DNA of 64,000 nt from Hephaestia sp. MAHUQ-44 (GTDB lineage: Bacteria > Pseudomonadota > Alphaproteobacteria > Sphingomonadales > Sphingomonadaceae): the NCBI RefSeq assembly GCF_023806085.1, contig NZ_JAMSLX010000008.1, positions 111,391 to 175,390 of the forward strand, given 5' to 3'. Positions 14,535 through 22,284 of this stretch are shown here, piece by piece; the first letter of the stretch is position 1, and every line of letters starts with the position of its first letter. The position numbers and the translations under genes were made by a program. The notes under the pieces are model-generated. The model worked only from the letters and a program-made list of their open reading frames with translations. It ran no database searches and was not told the DNA's origin.

Positions 14535-16748
14535 TCAGGCGACGAAAAAATATCGTTCCGACGGTCTACCGGCGCCCGTTCGACGCTCATGGCGAACACG
14601 GCCGGAAGCCTTGAGGTCATCGAGAATCTGCCCCCGCAGCCGGGTGTCGATGCCCTTGGCCTTCGCCCCGATGCGGCTCGGAACGATGCCTTTGTCGCCG
14701 GCCGTCTTGATCAGCCCTAGAATTTTGTTGAATGCCGCCGCGCGTTCATTGTCGGCGATGCGATCGGCACTCTCGCGGATCAACGTAGCCGCCGACAGGC
14801 GGGCCAGACGATACGCCCATTCGAGTATTGGGCCAGTGATAATTGGTGAGGCGGGATCGCAGCCCACGGCGACGACGAGGGCGAGCTTGAGGGCATGTTC
14901 CCGGACGCGGTTGAGGAACGGAAGCGCCTCGTTGCTTACGTCATTTTCCGCCTCGTCCAATTCGATGGTGCGTTCATCGTCGATCGCCTCGGCGTCGGCA
15001 TCCAACGGCACCGTAATCGGGCGAGGCGCTTGACCCGACGTGGTCGCCAGATTGCCGAGCGGGTTTGCATCGGCCAGACGACGAACGGCATCGATCAAGG
15101 CTGATGGCGTCTCGTGCGGGAGCATCTGCGGCTTTACGCGAGCGGGCTTGGGTCCCGACACGTCGAGCAAAATCAGACGGGCAAGCAGGCCGTCAGACGC
15201 TGAGATTGATGAAAGGGATGACCAGAAGGCGTCTGGCGTGCTCGTGCCGCTCACCGACAGGTTGGGAGCAAAAACCTTGCTAGCCGCCTCGCCGGCATAC
15301 TCCGCGCCCGCGAAGAAGGTGCCAGCCGCCGAAAACATTTCGAGCAGATCGTATCGGATCATGACGTTATGGAGACCCGCACGTCGATCGTGGATTTGGG
15401 ACATGAAGCCGCCAAATTCATCGATATAGCAGCCAACGGATGGCTCGCGGGTGACAAGCTTACGAAGGGCGCTAGCGGACATCATCCGAGCCGGGCCGAC
15501 GTATTTGTCGAGCCCGGCCGCCGTGGCCAGCGCCTTGACGCGCCCGAGGGCGTGGTCCTTGCCATGCCCCGACGGAGCGAGCGTCACGATGTAGTTATTG
15601 GTGCGCAGATTACTTGGCGTCGCGAATTTGCGTCCGGCGAGCGTGCCGACGAAGGTGAGTGCTGCGCCGAGCAGAAGCGCGCGGTTCGGGCGATCGGAGG
15701 AAGCCGCCATCCAGTCGACGATTTCGCCGACGAGTCCGGGCGGCGTGCAGAGATTGGCGATCCGATCCGATGACGTGAAGCTCGGATCGTCCTGCTCGGG
15801 TTCGTCCGGTGCCGGCGGCATGTTCGCCGGGTCTCGCCAATTCGCGGGATCGGCGAGGTCGAGCCCTACGTGCGCGCCGTCGGTGGTTGCCAATTTCAAT
15901 TTTGCCATCTCGTCCTCAATGTATCCTTCCGCTTCATCTTCCGCCCGCATCGCCGCAAGAAATTTATGCGCGAACTCGATCCGGCGGCGGTGGGCGGGGG
16001 TGAGAGTGCGGACGGGTGATGCACCTGCGGTCACGAGCCACGCTGCATCGATATCGTTGTCGCGCAACAGGGCGGCGGCGTGGTCGTCACCCTTGCCCGC
16101 AGCGGCTTTCGCGGCTTCGCGGGTAACGCCGTAGGAGTCCGGCATGGCAAGCGCATCCGCGACGGCGTCGATCGAGGAAGCGCTTGCGAGTAGGGCACGG
16201 GCGCGTTCGACCGCTTCATCGTGCGCCGCCGCTTCAACTGCAGTGACCCATCCAACGTGATAACCGCGAAGCGCCCATTCGGCATCTTGAAGGGCGCGCT
16301 CGCGATCGTCGATCGTCACAAACTCAGCGGCCAGATCGACCAGTTCGGCTGGTTCGATCAGGGTTGACCAATCGCCATCCTTTGCAGCTGTATCGCGCGC
16401 GCCCCGTTGGATCAGAGACTCAAGAACGTCGGCACGCGCCCACTTGTCGTCGGCATCGAAGCCGTAATCGCGCTCGGCGTCGAATTGGTCGGCCATCGCA
16501 TTGCGGGCGCGATCACGCTGGCCGGCCCGGTATGCGTCATTAATCGCGGCCTCGGCAATGCGGCTGGCGCGAATGCCAGCAGGGCCGGTAGACCACGCGC
16601 CTGATTCGAATGCGTCGGTGCTATCGGAGAATGGGCGAGCGTGCCGACCGGCTTCGAATGCGGAATCGCGGAGTCGAGAAAATCGGCGCGGAGCGTAGTT
16701 ATTAAAAGCGTCCCCAATAGGAACGCGACTTTCCGTAAGAAAACTCAA
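14535..16748 (-). CDS. Primase/helicase-like P-loop ATPase (DUF3987-like)
   Basis: A 737-residue protein. The N-terminal half (1-310) is helical and charged, without a recognised domain. From about 330 it resembles DUF3987-type replication proteins: PPGLVGEIVDWMAASS, LLLGAALTFVGTLAGRKF, then a P-loop APSGHGKDHA at 391-400, where Asp follows the Lys in place of Ser/Thr. A Walker B-like YIDEFGGF lies near 441, and a sensor-like SVSGTSTPDAFW near 500. The C-terminal 75 residues form a likely winged helix (KGIVPSRIGAKAKGI, GRPSERYFFVA). Such proteins act in phage or plasmid DNA replication. The adjacent repeat array supports an initiator or helicase role. The CHC2 or AEP primase motif is not obvious, so primase activity is uncertain. 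Confidence 0.78.
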   Translation of the reverse strand: MSFLTESRVPIGDAFNNYAPRRFSRLRDSAFEAGRHARPFSDSTDAFESGAWSTGPAGIRASRIAEAAINDAYRAGQRDRARNAMADQFDAERDYGFDADDKWARADVLESLIQRGARDTAAKDGDWSTLIEPAELVDLAAEFVTIDDRERALQDAEWALRGYHVGWVTAVEAAAHDEAVERARALLASASSIDAVADALAMPDSYGVTREAAKAAAGKGDDHAAALLRDNDIDAAWLVTAGASPVRTLTPAHRRRIEFAHKFLAAMRAEDEAEGYIEDEMAKLKLATTDGAHVGLDLADPANWRDPANMPPAPDEPEQDDPSFTSSDRIANLCTPPGLVGEIVDWMAASSDRPNRALLLGAALTFVGTLAGRKFATPSNLRTNNYIVTLAPSGHGKDHALGRVKALATAAGLDKYVGPARMMSASALRKLVTREPSVGCYIDEFGGFMSQIHDRRAGLHNVMIRYDLLEMFSAAGTFFAGAEYAGEAASKVFAPNLSVSGTSTPDAFWSSLSSISASDGLLARLILLDVSGPKPARVKPQMLPHETPSALIDAVRRLADANPLGNLATTSGQAPRPITVPLDADAEAIDDERTIELDEAENDVSNEALPFLNRVREHALKLALVVAVGCDPASPIITGPILEWAYRLARLSAATLIRESADRIADNERAAAFNKILGLIKTAGDKGIVPSRIGAKAKGIDTRLRGQILDDLKASGRVRHERRTGAGRPSERYFFVA

Positions 16749-16852
16749 CGTTGTAACTCCAGACTGCCATTACACGTCTCCATTCGTGAAAATGGTTTGC
16801 CGTTTAAATCGGCGTTGGCGCGCCGATGACGAAAGATTTAGGCGGCGGTGAC

Positions 16853-17089
16853 TTACGAGGTCGCCGCCGCTTTTTCACAGATATTGAAAATTCGCGCAGC
16901 GAATGCTTCGCCAGTTGGCATCGGGTCGTCGTCCGGCCAAGCTATGTGGTGAGTGCGGCCGTCACGGCGAGCGACCGCCGCTATGCCGGGAGCCGAGCGT
17001 CGAAGGCGGTGCTCGCGGCGATGATCCAAGAAGAATTCGCGATCCGTTTCCGGCGTCGGATGCGCGAGGATGCGGTCGAGGACGTTCAC
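16853..17089 (-). CDS. Small hypothetical protein of the element
   Basis: A 78-residue protein beginning MNVLDRILAHPTPETDREFF. It carries a basic middle (HRREHRLRRSAPG) and an HHIAWPDDDPMPTGEAFAARI stretch. It is not recognised. The start overlaps the stop of the upstream coiled-coil gene by 4 bases (ATGA), which supports reality. It precedes the ATPase gene by 104 bases and belongs to the early, replication-side operon of the element. Confidence 0.6.
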   Translation of the reverse strand: MNVLDRILAHPTPETDREFFLDHRREHRLRRSAPGIAAVARRDGRTHHIAWPDDDPMPTGEAFAARIFNICEKAAATS

Positions 17090-17775
17090 AGCGGACGCCC
17101 CCGCATATCCACGAGTTTGACAGCGTCAACGAAGCGCTCCGGCCGGATTCCCGGCTCTCGGCTTTCGGCGTGGATGATATCTTCAACCTCGCGCTCGATC
17201 AGGTCGTCGCGAATTACAACCTCGCCTTGTTCGTTGTACGCGTGGCGCGAGCCGTACCGCCGGCCATCGGCGTCGAAATAGGCGATGACTTTTTGCGTGA
17301 TCGCAGGCCGCGTCCTACCGGCCGGGGTGCGGAGTTTGGTTTCCGCGTCGACGATGAAAGGCAGATCGCCCCGGCGAATGTTGAAATTATCGACGCGAGC
17401 CCGATAGGCGGCGTCTTCGTCGATCATCGCCCGGAGTTTGACCATTGCGTCTGTAATGGCTCGAATGCGCTTTGCGGCTGCTCCGTCGGTTTCCACGACC
17501 AGCTTTTTATGCTCGGCAGCGAGGGCGTCGCGCTCGGCGCGCACTTCCTGTTCGGCAACCGCCCCCCGCCAATGGGCGACGACGGATTCGGCAACCTCCA
17601 GCTCATCGGAAAGTTTGGCCTCGATGGCGCGCCAATCTTTAATTGCTGCGGCGTCGCCCGGGTCGGCGGGAACCTTTCGATGGGCTTCAAGTTCGGCGTG
17701 GGCTTGTGCTTCGGCGGCTTCTGCGGCGGCAAGGGCAGTGCGGGCGCGATCGAGGATCGGGGTGAATATGCTCAT
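17086..17775 (-). CDS. Coiled-coil protein of the element
   Basis: A 229-residue protein from ATG 17775. The first 140 residues are strongly helical and Ala/Glu-rich (RARTALAAAEAAEAQAHAEL, AVAEQEVRAERDALAAEHKK), predicting a long coiled coil. A C-terminal globular part follows with IVDAETKLRTPAGRTRP, VIAYFDADGRRYGSRHAYNE and EVVIRDDLIEREVEDIIHAE. No catalytic motif is recognised. The start overlaps the AlpA-like gene's stop by 4 bases. The position between regulator and replication ATPase suggests a replication or packaging accessory, but this is inference. Confidence 0.65.
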   Translation of the reverse strand: MSIFTPILDRARTALAAAEAAEAQAHAELEAHRKVPADPGDAAAIKDWRAIEAKLSDELEVAESVVAHWRGAVAEQEVRAERDALAAEHKKLVVETDGAAAKRIRAITDAMVKLRAMIDEDAAYRARVDNFNIRRGDLPFIVDAETKLRTPAGRTRPAITQKVIAYFDADGRRYGSRHAYNEQGEVVIRDDLIEREVEDIIHAESREPGIRPERFVDAVKLVDMRGRPL

Positions 17776-17939
17776 GCGCCGGCTCCTGCGAGAAGCTCGG
17801 CAGCGCGCACGGCGGCGGGGCCGAAGATGGTGCGGCGGGGCGAGATGCGGAAGCCAGGTGGGATCGCGCCCGTGCGCTCCCAATTAAACACCGTCATTCG
17901 CGTCACGCCAACGTGCCGGGCGAGTTCGGAACGGGACAT
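17772..17939 (-). CDS. AlpA/MerR-like helix-turn-helix regulator or excisionase
   Basis: A 55-residue protein that is almost entirely a helix-turn-helix: MSRSELARHVGVTRMTVFNW, then a wing-like ERTGAIPPGFRISPRRTIFGPAAVRAA. Small proteins of this shape beside integrases activate int or direct excision. ATG 17939 is chosen because GAAGG lies about 8 bases upstream. A longer frame to 18023 would begin within the likely operator. It starts the leftward early operon and is translationally coupled to the coiled-coil gene. Confidence 0.78.
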   Translation of the reverse strand: MSRSELARHVGVTRMTVFNWERTGAIPPGFRISPRRTIFGPAAVRAAELLAGAGA

Positions 17940-17948
17940 AAATCGTAC

Positions 17949-17993
17949 CTTCGTAAAGTTGAACACGAAGGCGACTCTGCCAGCTTTTACGAA
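17949..17993. promoter_or_regulatory. Operator-like dyads upstream of the AlpA-like gene
   Basis: Two overlapping dyads precede the HTH gene. CTTCGT (17949-17954) faces ACGAAG (17965-17970), and TTCGTAAA (17950-17957) faces TTTACGAA (17986-17993). The perfect 8-base arms spaced 28 bases apart, directly over the expected promoter, suggest autoregulation or excisionase binding. Confidence 0.5.
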
Positions 17994-18199
17994 AAGTGGG
18001 GGGGCGGTTCCAATAACGCCCAACTTTAGTAGGAATTAACCGTGCGCTAAATCCGTCCACAGGCGCCCAGATCAGTCCAGTTGAACGCCACCTACCCCTC
18101 ACCGGCTCGCGGCCACGCGGCTGGCAAGCCAATCCGCCACCTCGGCGTCGAGCCAACCGACCGACCCGGCGGACAACGCGGTGCTATTCCCGGCCTTGA

Positions 18200-19507
18200 T
18201 TACACCCGATTTGTCCCAAGCGCAGCCGCGACTCGAGCCGCCTGCTCGGGGGTGAGGGGCTGGCCAGCCGTCAATGCCGCGACAATTTCGTCAGCGTCAT
18301 CCGCAGGCCCTCCCCCAGCAACCGCCTCGCCCGCCAGATAACCCGCCCATTCGCTCATCATAGGCCGGCGCAACTCGGCCAACTCGCCTCGGGCATAGGC
18401 GCGCCGCGCCTTGCTCCCCACTATGTGCGCCAGCGCTTCCTCGCTTAGATCGTCGGCATATTTGCCCCGCGCCCACTGCTTGAACGACGAACGGAAGCCA
18501 TGAACGGTGATCTTGCGGGCGCCGTCATAGCCCATGCGGCGTAGCAGCATGGACATGGCCATATTGGAACGGGCCGCACCGTCGATCGCAAAAACGAGGT
18601 CGGTTGGCTTTGGCTCGGACGGCCGGACGCGCGCTAGCAAGGCGATAGCGGCGTCAGACAACGGCACTTCATGCTCGACGCCAGCCTTCATCCTGTCCGG
18701 TGGCACAACCCACAGTTTGCGCTTGCGGTCGATTTCGCCCCACGTGGCGCCCAATGCTTCGCCCGATCGAGCGGCGGTCAAGATGAGAAACTCTAAACAC
18801 CGGGCCGCGAGCGCTGGGCGCTTTCGCAATGCGACCATGAAATCCGGAGCGTCGCGGTAATCCAGCGCCGCGTGGTGGCCGCGAGTCAGCTTTTTCTTTT
18901 TCGGCAGTATCTCCGAAAGATGCCCCTTCCAGATTGCGGGGTTGATCGCGTCGCGCGACCGAAGCCCATTCGCCATGGCGCCTGCAAGTATGCGCTCGAT
19001 CCGTCCGCGCACCCGGTCGGCGGTTTCGGGCTTTGTTGTCCAGATTGGTTCCAGAACGGCGCGCACGTCATCGGTGCCGATTTCGGCGATAGGCATAGCC
19101 ATAAGGGCCGCAGCATGAGCGCGGAGGCTGTGGCGCCACTGTTGCCGGTGAACTTCGTTGCGCCACCCCACTTCCTTTCCGGCAATATACGTCTCGGCGA
19201 AGTCGCCAAATGTGACGATACGCGGCCCTTCCTCGACGTTCGGCGCGATCACGGCGCGAGGGTCGCGCCCCGTCGCAACCGCCTCGCGCATCTCCGCCGC
19301 CAGCCGCCTCGCGGTTGCCAGCGATACGTCGACAGCGGCGCCCAGCCCGATCTCGGTCCGCTTGCCGCGTCCGGTCGTCATGAAAACCCATGACCGGGCG
19401 CCTTTCGGGGTAATGCGCAGATAGAGCCCGCCGCCGTCCGCATGACGACCGGACGCCCTCAGCGATGCGACTTGGCGGACGGTGAGACGGTTGATCGCGC
19501 GGGCCAT
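18200..19507 (-). CDS. int: Tyrosine-type integrase, DUF4102 N-terminal domain
   Basis: Site-specific recombinase of the P4/tRNA-island type, 435 residues from ATG 19507. The N-terminal DUF4102 region reads RLTVRQVASLRASGRHADGG and GLYLRITPKGARSWVF. A SAM-like core-binding domain spans about 100-190. The catalytic domain has the first Arg in LTAARSGEALGATW, HGFRSSFKQWA (HxxR), EEALAHIVGSK, and the nucleophile Tyr in RRAYARG. Alternative starts at 19540 or 19564 add residues without homology character. It sits about 195 bases from attR, so the integrase is distal to the tRNA. It should recombine the CACCTCTTCCGCCA core. Confidence 0.93.
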   Translation of the reverse strand: MARAINRLTVRQVASLRASGRHADGGGLYLRITPKGARSWVFMTTGRGKRTEIGLGAAVDVSLATARRLAAEMREAVATGRDPRAVIAPNVEEGPRIVTFGDFAETYIAGKEVGWRNEVHRQQWRHSLRAHAAALMAMPIAEIGTDDVRAVLEPIWTTKPETADRVRGRIERILAGAMANGLRSRDAINPAIWKGHLSEILPKKKKLTRGHHAALDYRDAPDFMVALRKRPALAARCLEFLILTAARSGEALGATWGEIDRKRKLWVVPPDRMKAGVEHEVPLSDAAIALLARVRPSEPKPTDLVFAIDGAARSNMAMSMLLRRMGYDGARKITVHGFRSSFKQWARGKYADDLSEEALAHIVGSKARRAYARGELAELRRPMMSEWAGYLAGEAVAGGGPADDADEIVAALTAGQPLTPEQAARVAAALGTNRV

Positions 19508-19701
19508 GAGTAAATCCAAGGCTGAGGACAACCCATTCATGCCCACTTTGATGCCCACTTGCAACTTGGCTTTATCTGAACCAATTTGGACGAACGTTCG
19601 AAGTAGAATGGCGGCTTTATTCCATATATGGCTGTGATTTCATTGTTTTATGGGTTGAGATCGACGAAAAACTGCGGTGGAAGAAATGGAGGTTCTACGG
19701 A

Positions 19702-19715
19702 CACCTCTTCCGCCA
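19702..19715 (+). repeat. Attachment site (attR), copy of the tRNA-Ser end
   Basis: Exact second copy of the 14-base CACCTCTTCCGCCA from the tRNA-Ser 3' end, in direct orientation 8.86 kb away. It has no tRNA around it and marks the right boundary of the element. Confidence 0.85.
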
Positions 19716-19754
19716 ATCCTGCCAAATTGCCCGCTGTGAGCGCGGCGGCGAGCC

Positions 19755-20123
19755 CTATATACCGATATGCTCGGTAAAGACTCCAGCAATACCAGCTATC
19801 GTTGAACCGACAGCGGTAAAAATCAGCATCGAATTAAGGGACAGTTCGGCTCCAAACGCCGCATTGATTATGGCGATGATAGGGAAAATGAAAAATCCGA
19901 GGATGAAAAAGAGCAGCCCGCGCCTTTGGTTAAAGTCGAATGCCTTGGCCTTGGGGGCAGGCGGATCGCGAAGTGTCCAAATTGCCCAAAGGGCTAATAA
20001 TAGGATAGGGAGCCAAACGTAGACAGGCCAAGATTGGTTCTTGTCCAGCACCCATGCTTTTAAGATGCCTGCCGTGCAAACAATGGCAATCGCCACATAG
20101 GCTAGAGTGTTTTTATTTATCAT
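19755..20123 (-). CDS. Small multi-span membrane protein, AT-rich
   Basis: A 122-residue protein with four hydrophobic segments: near 8-24, 33-49, 69-88 and 98-118. The loops are basic and positive (RDPPAPKAKAFDFNQRR). It is not recognised; conserved catalytic residues are not evident. Base composition is clearly AT-richer than the chromosome, although the gene lies outside the attR copy by 40 bases. It may be a remnant of an earlier insertion at the same tRNA, or cargo left by a larger ancestral element. Confidence 0.65.
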   Translation of the reverse strand: MINKNTLAYVAIAIVCTAGILKAWVLDKNQSWPVYVWLPILLLALWAIWTLRDPPAPKAKAFDFNQRRGLLFFILGFFIFPIIAIINAAFGAELSLNSMLIFTAVGSTIAGIAGVFTEHIGI

Positions 20124-20494
20124 GACCGGACATCACTCGCAGTCACCTACCTAAGTCAACACCGAACAGCGTCCCACGCCACGCCCGAAGGTGCAGGGCG
20201 CTGGCAGCATCAAGGCGGAAGGAGTGTCGCCTACCCCTGCTGCTGCGGATGTTCGATTAACGAGGGACCGTCCGCTGGTCCTCGGCGCAGGCAGCCGAAC
20301 AAAGCCCCGCGAACCCTATGCTCGCACCGGCATGGCACCGTCAGCGAGCATGTGCGCTCCACGTCCCGTTCGCTTCCCAGCGGCGCAGGCACGCGACCAG
20401 CGCAACATGTCGTCGGGAGCAAGCGCCCCGCTCTCCATTCCGGCCCGAACCGCACCGGCGCAAGCGCGCGCGGTTCCGGCTCAGCCCCCGGCCA
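20124..20494. other. Gene-free stretch between membrane protein and nitrobindin-like gene
   Basis: In 371 bases I see no ORF with natural protein character. The frames that stay open are GC-driven and rich in Arg, Pro and Ala. No tRNA, SRP RNA core or strong terminator was recognised. The first part is AT-richer and the rest returns to chromosomal composition, so the border of foreign DNA may lie here. Confidence 0.5.
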
Positions 20495-21100
20495 TCACCC
20501 GTGCTCGGCGCTGGGGTGGTAGCGCTTGACGCGGTGCAGCGTGTTCCGGTCGGTGTGGTGCATCTCTTCACCCGTCGCGGCGAGCTTGAGCAGCAGGTCC
20601 GACGTATAGCCCAGCGTGCCATCGTCATGGACCGTGAAGCTGCTCTTGAAATCGCGAATTTCCGCGCGTTCCAGCAGATATTTGTTCTGTAATATGCCGT
20701 AATGCGCCGCGCCGGGCTGCGCGTCGAAGGTCAACACCTTGTCGTGCGGTCCGGCGCTGCTGCCGGCGAGGATCGCGATGCCGCGCCCGAACACCACCGA
20801 TCGCATCACCTCGCCATGTGCCTTGTCCCACAACAGAAAGCCGACCTCGTCGTGGAACGGGTCCATCGCTTCCTCGCCATGGCGCCACGCGGTCATGGTG
20901 TAGTGAAGTCCCCACAGCACCTGCTGCCCGTTTTCCTGGACCGGGATCGGCTTGAAGCACGCTTTCTCGAAATAGGTCGTCTCGGTCGTCCAGTCGTCCT
21001 TGTTGTGATACGACAGATCGACCCCGGCATCGCCTTCCCACTCACCGACAAATGGCGTCAGCGGCCCCAGCTTTCTCGAATAGGAAATGGCGCTCGACAT
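20495..21100 (-). CDS. Heme-binding beta-barrel (nitrobindin/FABP-like) protein
   Basis: A 201-residue protein with the DUF1794/nitrobindin opening LTPFVGEWEGDAGVDLSY. Alternating strands follow: TTYFEKACFKPI, GLHYTMTAW, VGFLLWDKAHGEVMRSVVFG, DFKSSFTVHDDGTLGYTSDL. It ends TDRNTLHRVKRY. Family members form a ten-strand barrel, some binding ferric heme and acting on nitric oxide or peroxynitrite; this is family knowledge. The proximal His cannot be assigned by eye. An AGGAGG-rich ribosome-binding site precedes the ATG at 21100. Other FABP-like lipid binding is possible. Confidence 0.72.
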   Translation of the reverse strand: MSSAISYSRKLGPLTPFVGEWEGDAGVDLSYHNKDDWTTETTYFEKACFKPIPVQENGQQVLWGLHYTMTAWRHGEEAMDPFHDEVGFLLWDKAHGEVMRSVVFGRGIAILAGSSAGPHDKVLTFDAQPGAAHYGILQNKYLLERAEIRDFKSSFTVHDDGTLGYTSDLLLKLAATGEEMHHTDRNTLHRVKRYHPSAEHG

Positions 21101-21221
21101 GGTGGTCCCCCTCCTGTTGTTGAGGGGACATGGTAGGTCATCGCGCGAACGCGGGCCAATCGAGCCTTTTTACCGGCCTGATCGACGTAGGCGTTCGTAA
21201 GGGTCGCCGCGAGCGCCTCGG

Positions 21222-22103
21222 TCAGTCGGACGTCGCTGTCGATCGTTTGGGAATGAGCGTGCGCACCGCGCCGATCACGGGCTTCACCTGCGCGGCGATG
21301 ATGTTGCGATGGGGATTGTCGCCACCCAGCCCGGTCGCGGGGAATTCATCCTTGCCGGGGCGGTGATAGGTGCCGAACACGATATCGAAAATCGGCAGGA
21401 AATCGGCGAAATTCTTGTTGTGGTGCGCCGGATCGACCGAGTGATGGATGCGGTGGACCTGCGGCGTCATGATCACCGGGTGCAGCCAGCGCAGCCGGAA
21501 CCGGACGCTCGAATGATAGAACATCGATACGCTGACCATCGCAAAGACGACGATCACGCCCATATTGGCAGCCGCGGCGACGTTGAGCTTGAGCACCAGC
21601 CCGAGCGTGAAGGTCGGAAAGATCGTGCGCCACGCCGATTGCAGAAAATGGTCGCGGCCAAAGGTGCCCGCGTTCATCCGCTCCTCGCTGTGGTGCAGCT
21701 TGTGGAACTCCCACAGGAACGGCACTTTATGTTCGAGCCGGTGCGACCAGTAAAACCACAAATCGTGCAAGACGAACGCCGCGATCCCGATCACCACGAC
21801 GCGGAGCGCTTCCCCCACGACGGGCACCGATCGCAGCAGATCGAACGACAGCGCGTAAGGCGTGAGCCCGAGCGCCTCCTGCACATAGCGCCCGCCCATG
21901 CCCGAGAGCATGCCGATCGGGATCACCAGCGCGAGCGTCGAGAAGATGATCGCCGCGTTGAGCAGATAATCACGCGGCCGGGGCCGCTCTCTCGCGGGCC
22001 AGATCTGTTCGAGCAGGATGAAGGGGATCAGCAGCAGGTGGAACTTGACCATCATCGGCAAGGTGTTGCGAAATGCCGTTACCGCTGTTTCGAAAAATTC
22101 CAT
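21222..22103 (-). CDS. Sterol desaturase / fatty acid hydroxylase family protein
   Basis: Integral membrane di-iron oxygenase, 293 residues, with hydrophobic spans near 22-36, 47-67 and 105-125. Histidine clusters are HDLWFYWSHRLEH, HKLHHSEERMN and HRIHHSVDPAHHNKNF, the eight-His pattern of the superfamily, followed by the usual DIVFGTYHRPGKDEFP ending. The family adds hydroxyl groups or double bonds to sterols, carotenoids or fatty acids. Sphingomonads use such enzymes in carotenoid or sphingolipid modification, but the substrate cannot be told here. The gene is divergent from sugE. Confidence 0.88.
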   Translation of the reverse strand: MEFFETAVTAFRNTLPMMVKFHLLLIPFILLEQIWPARERPRPRDYLLNAAIIFSTLALVIPIGMLSGMGGRYVQEALGLTPYALSFDLLRSVPVVGEALRVVVIGIAAFVLHDLWFYWSHRLEHKVPFLWEFHKLHHSEERMNAGTFGRDHFLQSAWRTIFPTFTLGLVLKLNVAAAANMGVIVVFAMVSVSMFYHSSVRFRLRWLHPVIMTPQVHRIHHSVDPAHHNKNFADFLPIFDIVFGTYHRPGKDEFPATGLGGDNPHRNIIAAQVKPVIGAVRTLIPKRSTATSD

Positions 22104-22212
22104 TGGCCCCTCCCCTCTACAATCGGCTGCGGCGCCGTTATCACGGTCAATATGAACTGCAATCCCATATTATGTTGATTTACGCGCGCAACGCCCCCAT
22201 CTCGCAGCGCGT

Positions 22213-22261
22213 GAGGCCACGTCCTCCCCCCTTTCGCGGGTTGAAGTCCGGGACGGCCCGG
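22213..22261 (+). promoter_or_regulatory. Guanidine-II (mini-ykkC)-like leader of sugE
   Basis: Two small hairpins precede sugE. The second, CCGGG-ACGG-CCCGG at 22248-22261, is a perfect five-pair stem closed by an ACGG loop, the hallmark ACGR loop of guanidine-II riboswitches. The first, GAGG-CCACGT-CCTC at 22213-22226, also presents ACG in its loop but is not a strict ACGR tetraloop. They are 21 bases apart, within the known range. CCTCC at 22223-22227 is complementary to GGAGG of the ribosome-binding site (22275-22279), giving a plausible on/off switch. The degenerate first loop is the main doubt. Confidence 0.5.
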
Positions 22262-22284
22262 CACCTTTGACACAGGAGGTTGCC

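Larger units (their letters stand above)
10855..19715. mobile_element. tRNA-Ser integrated element, satellite-like (~8.9 kb)
   Basis: The segment lies between two copies of a 14-bp tRNA-derived repeat. A tyrosine integrase sits near the end distal to the tRNA. Module order from the right is integrase, AlpA/MerR-like regulator, coiled-coil protein, small protein, primase/helicase-like ATPase, iteron-like array, two rightward cargo-like genes, and a leftward five-gene operon including tail-chaperone-like proteins. There are no capsid, portal, terminase or conjugation genes. Parts of it (12.85-14.5 kb) are visibly AT-richer than the flanks. This plan resembles P4-like or PICI-like phage satellites. 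A decayed prophage or another small integrative element is the alternative. Confidence 0.8.

Noticed and set aside
14265..14720. 151-codon plus-strand frame across the repeat array
   Set aside because: It runs through iteron repeats and into the antisense of the ATPase gene, and the product has no natural protein character.
20191..20529. 112-codon plus-strand frame and the overlapping minus-strand frame
   Set aside because: Composition is low-complexity Ala/Pro/Arg. There is no ribosome-binding site, and the frame runs into the nitrobindin-like gene's antisense.
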